Source of the DNA: Clostridiales bacterium UBA3953
Lineage (GTDB): Bacteria; Bacillota; Clostridia; Oscillospirales; CAG-272
DNA: 42,543 bases
NCBI GenBank assembly: GCA_002385415.1
Contig: DGDL01000030.1
Coordinates: 5,547 to 48,089, forward strand
Direction: 5' to 3'
Shown: positions 8,398-15,597 of the stretch, one piece after another
Layout: each line of letters begins with the position of its first letter
How positions within the stretch are numbered: the first letter of the stretch is position 1
The notes under the pieces: model-generated
Databases searched by the model: none
What the model was told of the DNA's origin: nothing
The model's input: the letters and a program-made list of their open reading frames with translations, nothing else
Made by a program: the position numbers and the translations under genes

Positions 8398-9534
8398 ATG
8401 TCATTTATACTGCTGAAACAGGAAGGCCGCGCCAGACGCGGGAGACTTGAAACCGTGCACGGCACCATCCAAACGCCCGTTTTCATGAATGTCGCCACCG
8501 TCGCCGCCATCAAGGGCGCGGTTTCGACCATGGATTTGCGCGAGATCGGCTGCCAAATCGTGCTTTCAAACACATATCACCTTCACATAAGGCCTGGCGA
8601 CGGGCTTGTCCGCGAGCTTGGCGGGCTTCATAAATTTTTCAACTGGGACGGGCCGATTCTCACCGACAGCGGCGGGTTCCAGGTGTTTTCGCTTGCAAAG
8701 CTCCGCAAAATTCGCGAGGAGGGCGTGTATTTCAACTCGCACCTCGACGGTCGACCCATCTTCATGGGGCCGGAGGAAAGCATGCAAATCCAGTCAAACC
8801 TCGGCTCGACCGTCGCTATGGCTTTCGACGAGTGTGTCGAAAACCCCGCCGAACACAGCTACGCTAAAGAGGCGACCGAGCGCACCTATCGCTGGCTTGT
8901 GCGTTGCCAAAAAGAGCTTGCGCGGCTCAACGCATTGCCCGGCACCGTCAACCCCCACCAGATGCTTTGGGGAATAAATCAGGGCTGTACCTTCGACGAC
9001 CTTCGTGCCGAGCACATGAAGAAAATCCGGGAGCTTGACCTTGACGGATACGCGATAGGCGGGCTTGCCGTCGGCGAGCCGGCAGAGGTCATGTATCACA
9101 TAATAGAGGTTGTAGAGCCTCTCATGCCGGCAGACAAGCCGCGCTATCTGATGGGCGTCGGCACGCCGGTCAATATACTTGAGGCTGTGTACCGCGGCGT
9201 CGACTTTTTCGACTGTGTCATGCCCAGCCGTAACGCGCGCCACGGCACCCTGTTCACTTGGGAAGGCAAGCTGAACATCATGAACGAAAAATATGTCTGC
9301 GACTCAAGCCCGATAAGCGAAAGCTGCTTTTGCCCTGCATGCAGGCACTACAGCCGCGCCTATATCCGCCACCTTTTTAAGGCAAAGGAAATGCTTGCCA
9401 TGCGCCTGAGCGTACTGCATAACCTTTACTTCTACAACGAGCTGATGCAGAAAATCCGCGACGCGCTGGATGCGGGCAACTTTGAGCATTTTTATCGCCA
9501 CTACAGAGACATTTTGGGAGAACGCGATATATGA
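8398..9534 (+). CDS. tgt: tRNA-guanine transglycosylase (queuine/preQ1)
   Basis: A 378-residue TGT. It exchanges G34 of GUN-anticodon tRNAs for preQ1, the first tRNA step of queuosine synthesis. Visible signatures are TDSGGFQVFSL with catalytic D90, FDECVENPA around 143-151, GGLAVGEP at 221-228, the nucleophile D272 in FFDCVMPSRNARHG, and the zinc site C310-x-C312-xx-C315 with H341. The length is normal. AGGA lies just upstream of ATG 8398. Its stop overlaps the mazG start by 4 bases (ATGA), indicating translational coupling. No other queuosine-pathway gene is in the window. Confidence 0.96.
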   Translation: MSFILLKQEGRARRGRLETVHGTIQTPVFMNVATVAAIKGAVSTMDLREIGCQIVLSNTYHLHIRPGDGLVRELGGLHKFFNWDGPILTDSGGFQVFSLAKLRKIREEGVYFNSHLDGRPIFMGPEESMQIQSNLGSTVAMAFDECVENPAEHSYAKEATERTYRWLVRCQKELARLNALPGTVNPHQMLWGINQGCTFDDLRAEHMKKIRELDLDGYAIGGLAVGEPAEVMYHIIEVVEPLMPADKPRYLMGVGTPVNILEAVYRGVDFFDCVMPSRNARHGTLFTWEGKLNIMNEKYVCDSSPISESCFCPACRHYSRAYIRHLFKAKEMLAMRLSVLHNLYFYNELMQKIRDALDAGNFEHFYRHYRDILGERDI

Positions 9535-10256
9535 GTATAAGCAAAAGAGCGGCGGCTCTGAAAAACAAAGAGCGCTATACAACAGACGACCTGCTCGAGA
9601 TTATGGCTATACTCCGCATGCCGGGCGGCTGCCCCTGGGACATCGAGCAGACGCACGAGAGCATACGAAGCAATTTTATAGAGGAAGTTTACGAGGCAGT
9701 CGAGGCAATCGATAACCGCGACCCCGCCATGCTGTGCGAGGAGCTGGGCGACGTGTTGCTGCAGGTAGTGTTTCACGCGCGCATTTCCGAGGAGGCGGGC
9801 GAGTTTACGTTTGCCAATGTTGTCGACGAGGTTTGCCGAAAGCTGGTCGTGCGCCATCCGCACGTTTTCGGCACAAGCGAAGAAAACGAGGATGTCGTCA
9901 CCGAGGTGCGCGACGGCGCGGCTGTCGCCGAAACCGCAGATGCGGTCATTGTAAACTGGGACGCCATCAAGCGCTCTACAAAAGAGCAGTCCACGCTGGG
10001 CGAGGAGCTTTCCGGCATATCGCGCGCGCTTCCCGCTTTGATGCGCGCCGCAAAACTTGCCGGAAAAGCTATGTCGGCGGGGGTATATGCTCCCTCCGAT
10101 GCCGTCTCCGGTGCCGGGCAGGCTGACCACGACAGCCTCCATGACCATTTCGGCGATATGCTGTTTGAGATTGCCGCCTCGGCAAAACGACACGGCGTCG
10201 ACCCCGAACAGGCACTTTATGATGCATGCGAAAGGTTTACCGATAAATACAAGTAA
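9531..10256 (+). CDS. mazG: Nucleoside triphosphate pyrophosphohydrolase MazG
   Basis: A 241-residue all-alpha NTP pyrophosphatase that hydrolyses (d)NTPs to NMP and PPi and is thought to clean the nucleotide pool. GGCPWDIEQTHESI opens the first MazG domain. The metal-binding EExxE...ExxD set is EEVYEA and EELGD (about residues 46-75). VNWDAIK and a second MazG-like half (DHFGDMLFEIAASA) are also present. It lacks the tetrapyrrole-methylase domain fused in Bacillus YabN. It is coupled to tgt by an ATGA overlap and precedes hup-rqcP-yabP-yabQ-divIC, matching the order known from Bacillota. Some residues between the two domains (about 185-198) are not conserved-looking. Confidence 0.93.
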   Translation: MSISKRAAALKNKERYTTDDLLEIMAILRMPGGCPWDIEQTHESIRSNFIEEVYEAVEAIDNRDPAMLCEELGDVLLQVVFHARISEEAGEFTFANVVDEVCRKLVVRHPHVFGTSEENEDVVTEVRDGAAVAETADAVIVNWDAIKRSTKEQSTLGEELSGISRALPALMRAAKLAGKAMSAGVYAPSDAVSGAGQADHDSLHDHFGDMLFEIAASAKRHGVDPEQALYDACERFTDKYK

Positions 10257-10496
10257 TTCACATCCGGTTCGGAGCCGCCGGACATATCTTTCGTCGCTGC
10301 ATCAGGCGGTGCGGGACAAAGCGAAAAACGCCGGCTTTGCTTGATACGGGCGCATCCGGTGAAAGGCGCGAGCTGCCGGCAGCTCTCTTGAAAGCGCCAT
10401 AAATCGACAGCTTTGGGACCTGTAAGCAATTTGGCTTTACACACGGCGGCAGGCTGTAAAAAATAGTGAAAAAACCGCTAAAATTTATAAAAGCTC
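10257..10496 (+). other. Structured non-coding gap between mazG and hup
   Basis: No coding frame here has a ribosome site or recognisable protein. Several inverted repeats are visible: TCCGG/CCGGA at 10263-10282, CAAAGC/GCTTTG at 10317-10339, and a compound element at 10365-10398 in which GGCGC/GCGCC enclose the perfect 16-bp palindrome GAGCTGCCGGCAGCTC (10370-10385). No U-tract follows any of them. The region may be the mazG 3' UTR or an unrecognised small RNA; it matches no RNA family I know. Confidence 0.5.
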
Positions 10497-10525
10497 TTGA
10501 TAAAAAAGCCAAAAGATGATACACT
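10497..10525 (+). promoter_or_regulatory. Sigma-A promoter for hup
   Basis: TTGATA (10497-10502) and TACACT (10520-10525) are separated by 17 bp. The start near 10532 leaves a roughly 30-nt leader with AAAGGA 9 bp before the hup ATG. It gives hup and the genes behind it a promoter independent of the miaB operon. Confidence 0.75.
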
Positions 10526-10562
10526 ATACATTGAAATCAAAAACTCTGAAAGGATTACAAAT

Positions 10563-10838
10563 ATGACAAAATCCGAGCTAATCTCCGCAGTTGCCGAAAA
10601 AACCGGCATGACAAAAAAAGATTCCGATGCGGTCGTCAACGCGGTTATAGAAACCATTATGTCCGCTTTGGCATCGGGCGAAAAAGTGCAGATTGTCGGT
10701 TTCGGCACATTCGAGGTCAAAACGCGTGCAGAGCATGTCGGACGCAACCCCTACACCGGTGAGCCGATGACAATCGCAGAGTCAAAGCACGTTTCCTTTA
10801 GTGCGGGCAAGACGCTCAAGGAAAGCTTGAAACGCTAA
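10563..10838 (+). CDS. hup: HU-family DNA-binding protein
   Basis: A 91-residue HU homologue, a nucleoid protein that bends and compacts DNA as a dimer. MTKSELISAVAEKTGMTKKD begins the helical dimerisation part, GFGTFEV is the conserved turn, and GRNPYTGEPM (about 61-70) forms the DNA-intercalating arm with the key proline. The frame is open upstream to 10497, but ATG 10563 with GAAAGGA 9 bp upstream gives the family N-terminus. HU next to an RqcP-like S4 protein and yabP is a recurrent arrangement in Clostridia as I recall it; Bacillus lacks HU at this position. Confidence 0.95.
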   Translation: MTKSELISAVAEKTGMTKKDSDAVVNAVIETIMSALASGEKVQIVGFGTFEVKTRAEHVGRNPYTGEPMTIAESKHVSFSAGKTLKESLKR

Positions 10839-10928
10839 GGGCAGTGCATCGCAAAAGTGGCCCCGCGTGCTGGTGTCATCGGGGAAAGGCTTTTGCTTTT
10901 CCCCATCAGCGAATAAGCTGCCCATTTT
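10839..10928 (+). other. Nested hairpin element between hup and rqcP
   Basis: Three concentric pairings fill this gap. The outer stem GGGCAG (10839-10844) pairs with CTGCCC (10918-10923). A middle stem pairs GCTGGT with ATCAGC. The inner 10-bp stem GGGGAAAGGC/GCTTTTCCCC (10881-10904, one G-U pair) closes a TTTT loop. ATTTTT follows the outer stem, so it could be a weak terminator/attenuator that limits read-through from the highly expressed hup, or an RNA-processing site. Confidence 0.6.
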
Positions 10929-10945
10929 TACAGGAACAGAGTTTT

Positions 10946-11188
10946 ATGAGAATCGACAAATTTCTTAAAATATCCCGGCTGATAAAACGCCGGTCTGTCG
11001 CAAACGAGGCTTGCGACAACGAACATGTCTCAGTAAACGGCAGGGTTGTCAAGGCATCGTATGATGTGAAGGCGGGCGACATAATCGAAATCTCGTTCGG
11101 CTCACGCAAGCTGCGTGTGCGGGTTCTGGACATCCGCGAGCACGCCGGTAAAGACGAAGCCGCAGGCATGTACGAGGTGCTCGAGTAA
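10946..11188 (+). CDS. rqcP: RqcP-like S4-domain ribosome quality control protein
   Basis: An 80-residue protein made of a single S4 RNA-binding fold. RqcP (Bacillus YabO) binds stalled 50S subunits with RqcH and promotes poly-alanine tailing. The motif MRIDKFLKISRLIKRRSVANEAC runs from residue 1, and the signature V-N-G-R-V-V-K-A-S-Y-D-V-K-A-G-D follows at about 31-46. HslR, the heat-shock paralogue, is the alternative, but size, start and location between hup and yabP favour RqcP. The open frame extends upstream to 10844; ATG 10946 has AGGAA 9 bp upstream and is chosen. 135 bp without a recognisable gene separate it from yabP. Confidence 0.92.
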   Translation: MRIDKFLKISRLIKRRSVANEACDNEHVSVNGRVVKASYDVKAGDIIEISFGSRKLRVRVLDIREHAGKDEAAGMYEVLE

Positions 11189-11323
11189 ACGCCTTCCCGC
11201 CGGTCAAAGGCGCAACTGCCACAATTGCCGAGCCGTCAAACAAGTCATACCGCGCGCCGTGCGCGAATATAAATGCATTGCACAAAGGTATTATTCTGCC
11301 GAGGAAAGGTACGGTATGACAAG

Positions 11324-11596
11324 ATGAACAACACCTCCGGCTCGCATAATTTGATAATTAACAACCGAAGCCGCGCAACACTCGACGGTGTGACCGCCGT
11401 TATAAGTTTCGATGACCGCACCATAGCACTGCGCACCGAGCTCGGCGAGCTCTCCATCGACGGCGAGAACCTGAACATTGTCAAACTCGAGCTTGAAGAA
11501 GGCAAACTGATTGTCGAAGGCAACATCACCGGCCTGTTTTATGCCGACCAGATTTCCAAACCCGCAAAACGCCGCTTATTTGGCTCGGACAAATAA
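11324..11596 (+). CDS. yabP: Sporulation protein YabP
   Basis: A 90-residue YabP/YqfC-family protein. In Bacillus yabP is expressed in the mother cell under sigma-E; its biochemical role is unknown. The beta-rich pattern HNLIINNRSRATLDGV, VISFDDRTIALRTELGELSI, GENLNIVKLELEEGKLIVEG is typical of the family. ATG 11324 is chosen because it gives the family N-terminus; an AAAGG lies somewhat far upstream (13 bp). The frame is open back to 11273. Its stop overlaps the yabQ start (TAATG). The neighbouring yabQ and divIC settle the identification over the paralogue YqfC. Confidence 0.9.
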   Translation: MNNTSGSHNLIINNRSRATLDGVTAVISFDDRTIALRTELGELSIDGENLNIVKLELEEGKLIVEGNITGLFYADQISKPAKRRLFGSDK

Positions 11597-12105
11597 TGGG
11601 TATTGTTACATACATCGAGCATACCGAACTTGCCGCCCTGTTTTTGTATGCGGCGGCTTTGGGCTGTGCGTTTGGAATATTATACGACGTGTTTCGGGTA
11701 CTGCGACGCGCATCGCAGGTCGCCGACAGGTCTTTTGTTTCCGTTGTTATTATTTTTTTTCAGGACATCCTGTTTTTCCTCATCGTGACCGCGGCATCGG
11801 CGATATTTTTCTATAAGTTTAACTCGGGTCGAATTCGCCTTTCGGCAATTGCGTTTATGCTTTGCGGCTTTGCCGCCTACTATTTTACGATAGGGCGCCT
11901 TGTAATGCTTGTCGCCGACACCGTCATTGCGTTTGTCCGCCGGCTGATTCGGCAAGTTGTGCGGTTTCTCGGCCTATTATTATCCCCGCTTGCAAAGATT
12001 GTGAAAGCCGCCTGCTCACGTCTAAAACACGCAGCAAGGCACCTTTTGCTGCATGCATATACAAAACGAACGCTCTTACGGTACAACAAACTGCTGTATA
12101 AATAA
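11596..12105 (+). CDS. yabQ: Spore cortex biosynthesis protein YabQ
   Basis: A 169-residue membrane protein. YabQ is needed for spore cortex formation in Bacillus and sits in the outer forespore membrane. An N-terminal hydrophobic region contains LAALFLYAAALGCAFGILYD and the conserved DVFRVLRR that follows the first helix. Two or three further membrane segments (about 45-66, 78-95 and 98-113) follow, then an amphipathic, arginine/lysine-rich tail. The length is typical. It overlaps yabP by one base and is 12 bp from divIC, so the three are co-transcribed. Confidence 0.88.
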   Translation: MGIVTYIEHTELAALFLYAAALGCAFGILYDVFRVLRRASQVADRSFVSVVIIFFQDILFFLIVTAASAIFFYKFNSGRIRLSAIAFMLCGFAAYYFTIGRLVMLVADTVIAFVRRLIRQVVRFLGLLLSPLAKIVKAACSRLKHAARHLLLHAYTKRTLLRYNKLLYK

Positions 12106-12117
12106 TTCCCGTATGAA

Positions 12118-12396
12118 ATGAAAAAACATAAGTATTCAAATATATTTATAAAAGCCGCGGTGCTCGCGTTTGTGAGTTTTTGCGCGGTTACGATTATCAA
12201 GCTGCAGTTTGATTTCAACGAACTGCGCCGTCAGCGGGACGAGCTTCAGGCGATAATCGAGGAGCAGGAGGAATACAACGAGGGACTTGCGGAACGGCTT
12301 AACAGCCCGTTCGACAAAGACTACATAATCTCGATTGCGCGGGAGAAACTCGGATATTGTATGCCTGACGAGATTATTTTTTACAACGACAAATAA
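12118..12396 (+). CDS. divIC: Septum formation initiator DivIC/FtsB-like
   Basis: A 92-residue single-pass membrane protein. DivIC/FtsB forms a complex with DivIB/FtsQ and FtsL at the division septum. It has a short basic N-terminus, one membrane helix (about 10-28), a coiled coil (FNELRRQRDELQAIIEEQEE, about 34-53) and the family ending R-E-K-L-G-Y-x-x-P-x-E-I-I-F. There is no clear ribosome binding site before ATG 12118, so translation may rely on re-initiation after yabQ, whose stop is 12 bp away. yabP-yabQ-divIC is the same order as in Bacillus. Confidence 0.9.
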   Translation: MKKHKYSNIFIKAAVLAFVSFCAVTIIKLQFDFNELRRQRDELQAIIEEQEEYNEGLAERLNSPFDKDYIISIAREKLGYCMPDEIIFYNDK

Positions 12397-12433
12397 TACA
12401 ATACCAAGCAGACTAAAGCGCGAGAAAAGAAAA

Positions 12434-13363
12434 ATGAAGGACAGACACAGCGACGTAATCATAATCGGCGGGGGCCCCGCAGGCCTAACCGCCGCTTTGT
12501 ACTGCCGACGCGCGGGCTATTCCGTAACCGTTTTCGAGGGCGGGATGCCCGGCGGCAAACTCAACGTGACGCTCGAAATAGACAACTATCCCGGTGCGCC
12601 CGGCACCGAAGGCCCTTCCCTCGCAATGACAATGCTCAGCCAGGCCGAAGAGGCCGGCACAAACATTGTTTACGAGCAGGTGACGGGACTTTCGCTTCAG
12701 GAGACTCTGAAAACAGTCACAACCGAATCGGGCAGCTATAGCTGCCATGCGCTGATTGTTGCCAGCGGCTCGGAAAACCGCAAGCTCGGCGTGCCCGGCG
12801 AGGACAAATTCACCGGGCGCGGCGTTTCATACTGCGCGACCTGTGACGGAGGTTTTTTCAAAGGCATGGATGTCGCCGTCTGCGGAGGGGGCAACACCGC
12901 GCTCGAGGAAGCGCAGTACCTTTCGGAGATTTGCAGTAAAGTATATCTCATCCATCGCAGAAACGAATTCCGCGGCTCCGCCATCAACGTCGAGCGCACA
13001 AAATCAAAGCCAAACGTCGAGCTTGTGCTCAGCGCGACGGTATCGGCAATTGAAGGTAGCGACCGCGTCGAGTCGGTTCGCGTTCGCCGCGCAGACGGCA
13101 GCGAAATCTCAATCCCCGTCTCGGCAGTGTTTATTGCAATAGGCAGCGCGCCCATAACTTCTTTCATCCCCGAAGGCACCCTTGCGCTCGCGCCGGACGG
13201 CAGCATCGAGGTCGACGCGCTCATGCGCACCTCGGTGCCCGGCATATTTGCGGCCGGCGACGTTCGCAACACTCCTCTGCGCCAGATTGTTACCGCCACA
13301 GCCGACGGCGCACTTGCCGCAGCCTCGGCAGGCAAATATCTTGCGGAGATCGGCCGCGCTTGA
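12434..13363 (+). CDS. trxB: Thioredoxin reductase-type FAD/NAD(P) disulfide oxidoreductase
   Basis: A 309-residue low-molecular-weight thioredoxin reductase. The FAD-binding motif GGGPAG is at 12-17. The redox-active pair C134-A-T-C137 sits in YCATCDG. The second Rossmann motif GGGNTALEEA starts at 151 and is followed by HRRNEFRG, the usual NADPH 2'-phosphate-binding HRR. The FAD-binding C-terminus FAAGDVR...Q-I-V-T-A-T-A-D-G-A is intact. ATG 12434 gives the family N-terminus; the ribosome site is weak, and the frame is open further upstream. No thioredoxin gene is adjacent, so the electron acceptor (thioredoxin, glutaredoxin-like or peroxiredoxin) is not shown by context. Confidence 0.9.
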   Translation: MKDRHSDVIIIGGGPAGLTAALYCRRAGYSVTVFEGGMPGGKLNVTLEIDNYPGAPGTEGPSLAMTMLSQAEEAGTNIVYEQVTGLSLQETLKTVTTESGSYSCHALIVASGSENRKLGVPGEDKFTGRGVSYCATCDGGFFKGMDVAVCGGGNTALEEAQYLSEICSKVYLIHRRNEFRGSAINVERTKSKPNVELVLSATVSAIEGSDRVESVRVRRADGSEISIPVSAVFIAIGSAPITSFIPEGTLALAPDGSIEVDALMRTSVPGIFAAGDVRNTPLRQIVTATADGALAAASAGKYLAEIGRA

Positions 13364-13418
13364 CCAAAATTCATCTCGTTAAAAAATAAACTTTCACCAT
13401 AGGATTTTAGGATAAGGC

Positions 13419-14657
13419 ATGAAAACTACAATCATAAAAAACATCGCAATCTATTCCATGTCACCGGAGGTAGGAAACATAGAGTGCGGATACCTCGCAT
13501 ACTCCGGTGGCAAAATCACCGCAATCGGCCCGGGCGAACCGGACATTTCGGGCGACTGCGAGGTAATTGACGCGGCACAGCTTTACGGCCCCGACGCCAC
13601 CGTTTACCCCGGTTTTATCGACGGTCACACCCATCTCGGGCTTTGCGAGGATTCGCTCACTTTCGAAGGCGACGACGTAAACGAATGCACCGATCCCTGC
13701 ACGGCTCAACTGCGCGCCATAGACGCCATTAACCCGCTCGACCGCTGTTTCGAGGAAGCTCGAGCCGGCGGTATCACCTGCGTCGCAGCCGGCCCCGGCA
13801 GCGCAAACCCCATCGGCGGGCAGTTTGCGGCCATCAAAACCGTCGGCAGACGCATCGACGACATGATTGTGGTCGCGCCCGTCGCCATGAAGTTTGCGCT
13901 CGGCGAAAACCCCAAAAACGTCTATCACGGCAAAAACCAAACGCCCGAAACGCGCATGGCGACCGCATCCATTATCCGCGAATATCTCCAAAAAGCGAAA
14001 AAATATGACGAAGCATGGAACAAATACCATGCCGCGCTCGACAAATACAACATAGAGCTTGAAAAAGCGCGTCAGACCGGCGATGACGAGCCGGATGAGC
14101 CTGCCGAACCCGATTTTGACGCGAAAAGCGAGGCTCTGCTGCCGGTAATCCGCGGCGAGCTTCCCGCCCATTTCCATGCCCATCGCGCAGACGACATATT
14201 CACCGCCGTCCGCATCGCACGCGAGTTCGGACTGCGTTTCACAATCGTACATTGCACCGACGGCGCATCGATTGCCGACATTCTTGCTGCGGAGGGCGTC
14301 ACGGCGTTCACCGGTCCCAATCTGTCCGACCGCTCGAAGCCCGAGCTGCGCTCGCTGTCGTTTGAAAACCCGGGTATTCTCGACCGCGCGGGCGTGCTTG
14401 TCGGCATTACCACCGACCATCCGGTCATACCTCTGCAGTATCTCCCGCTTTGCGCTGCGCTTGCGGTGCGTGCGGGCATGGATCGCGAAGCCGCGCTGCG
14501 CGCCATCACTTTATATCCCGCGAAGATACTCGGCATCGACCACCGCGTCGGCTCGCTTGAGCCGGGCAAAGACGCCGACTTCACTATATGGCAGGGGGAC
14601 CCGCTCAATGTCATGAGCAGTCCCGCCGCGGTTTGGATCGACGGAGAAAAAGTCTAA
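13419..14657 (+). CDS. Metal-dependent amidohydrolase (imidazolonepropionase-like)
   Basis: A 412-residue amidohydrolase-superfamily enzyme with a TIM-barrel metal site. Metal ligands are GH70-T-H72 in YPGFIDGHTHLG, H253/H255 in AHFHAHRADD, H278 in TIVHCTDG and D333 in GITTDHPV. The ending HRVGSLEPGKDADFTIW is the standard C-terminal beta-sandwich return. A charged helical insertion with a poly-acidic turn (about 190-240) precedes the second metal motif; I recall it in a clostridial subgroup. The substrate is unknown: no histidine-degradation genes adjoin it, so true imidazolonepropionase (HutI) is unlikely. AGGA lies upstream of ATG 13419. Confidence 0.85.
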   Translation: MKTTIIKNIAIYSMSPEVGNIECGYLAYSGGKITAIGPGEPDISGDCEVIDAAQLYGPDATVYPGFIDGHTHLGLCEDSLTFEGDDVNECTDPCTAQLRAIDAINPLDRCFEEARAGGITCVAAGPGSANPIGGQFAAIKTVGRRIDDMIVVAPVAMKFALGENPKNVYHGKNQTPETRMATASIIREYLQKAKKYDEAWNKYHAALDKYNIELEKARQTGDDEPDEPAEPDFDAKSEALLPVIRGELPAHFHAHRADDIFTAVRIAREFGLRFTIVHCTDGASIADILAAEGVTAFTGPNLSDRSKPELRSLSFENPGILDRAGVLVGITTDHPVIPLQYLPLCAALAVRAGMDREAALRAITLYPAKILGIDHRVGSLEPGKDADFTIWQGDPLNVMSSPAAVWIDGEKV

Positions 14658-14662
14658 TGGTC

Positions 14663-14693
14663 TGCTCCGATACGGGAACGCCGTGTCGGAGCA
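14663..14693 (+). repeat. 13-bp hairpin between the amidohydrolase and fumarase genes
   Basis: TGCTCCGATACGG (14663-14675) pairs with CCGTGTCGGAGCA (14681-14693) through one T-G wobble around a GAACG loop. The next bases are CAATAG, not a T-run, so it is more likely a transcript-end stabiliser, processing site or palindromic repeat than an intrinsic terminator. Confidence 0.7.
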
Positions 14694-14728
14694 CAATAGT
14701 CTATTACGTCTTTTATACTTAGGTGATA

Positions 14729-15574
14729 ATGAGAGAAATTAAAGCAAGCGACGTCACGAGCCTTGTCAAGCGGCTTTTTATCGAGGCAAACTATACCCTT
14801 CCCCGCGAGCTTGCCGGGCTGATTGCCGATGCCTCGCGCACCGAGCCCGACCCGCTGGGCCGCGAAATATTGTGCCGGCTGTGCGAAAATATCGAGGCAG
14901 CGAAAACTTATAATGTGCCTATATGTCAGGACACCGGGCTTGCCGTCGTGTTTGTCGAGCTGGGCCAGAACGTTCACATCGTCGGCGGCGATTTTGAAGA
15001 GGCTATAAACGCCGGCGTGCGGGCGGCTTATCTCGACGGCTACATGCGCTGCTCAGTTGTCGGCGACCCGCTGTTTTCGCGTAAAAACACCGGCGACAAC
15101 ACGCCGGCTGTCATACATGTAAAAATCGTACCCGGCGACCGGCTGCGCATCACAGCCGCGCCCAAAGGGTTTGGCAGCGAAAACAAAAGCGCAATCCGAA
15201 TGTTTACGCCGGCCGCCTCGCCGCGTGATGTGTCGGATTTTGTCGTTGATACAGTTTTGCGCGCGGGCGGCGACCCCTGCCCGCCTGTAGTTGTCGGCGT
15301 CGGTATCGGCGGCACGTTTGAGTCGGCCGCGCTGGACGCCAAGCGCGCACTGACCCTCCCCACCACATACCGCAACCCCGACGAGCGTTATGCCGAGCTG
15401 GAGGACGAGCTGCTCGACCGCATCAACGCCACCGGCATCGGGCCGCAGGGTTTCGGCGGACGCACGACCGCGCTTGCTGTCAATATAATAGCAAGGCCGA
15501 CCCATATCGCCGGGCTGCCGGTCGCGGTCAATGTTGGCTGCCATGTCACGCGACATGCCGAAGGCGAGCTTTAA
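14729..15574 (+). CDS. Class I fumarate hydratase alpha subunit (orphan)
   Basis: A 281-residue protein covering the N-terminal (alpha) half of iron-sulfur fumarase/L(+)-tartrate dehydratase, which hydrates fumarate to malate with a [4Fe-4S] cluster. The three cluster cysteines are C66 (PICQDTG), C184 (GDPCPPVVVGVGIGG) and C271 (VGCHVTRHA). The chain ends a few residues after the third Cys, as two-subunit enzymes do. AGGTGAT directly precedes ATG 14729. The beta subunit normally lies immediately downstream but here the next gene, 24 bp on, is a serine hydrolase. The partner must be elsewhere, or the protein may serve another hydro-lyase. Fumarase and tartrate dehydratase cannot be told apart from this subunit. 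Confidence 0.9.
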   Translation: MREIKASDVTSLVKRLFIEANYTLPRELAGLIADASRTEPDPLGREILCRLCENIEAAKTYNVPICQDTGLAVVFVELGQNVHIVGGDFEEAINAGVRAAYLDGYMRCSVVGDPLFSRKNTGDNTPAVIHVKIVPGDRLRITAAPKGFGSENKSAIRMFTPAASPRDVSDFVVDTVLRAGGDPCPPVVVGVGIGGTFESAALDAKRALTLPTTYRNPDERYAELEDELLDRINATGIGPQGFGGRTTALAVNIIARPTHIAGLPVAVNVGCHVTRHAEGEL

Positions 15575-15597
15575 CCGCAGCCATAGGAGAAAACGTG

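Noticed and set aside
13461..14420. A 319-codon minus-strand open frame opposite the amidohydrolase gene
   Set aside because: The plus-strand reading has clear metal-binding motifs; the antisense translation resembles nothing and lacks a ribosome site.
13419..14657. Imidazolonepropionase HutI
   Set aside because: No hut gene adjoins it, and the charged insertion differs from HutI; only the superfamily is supported.
14663..14693. An intrinsic terminator before the fumarase gene
   Set aside because: The stem is strong but no T-run follows it.
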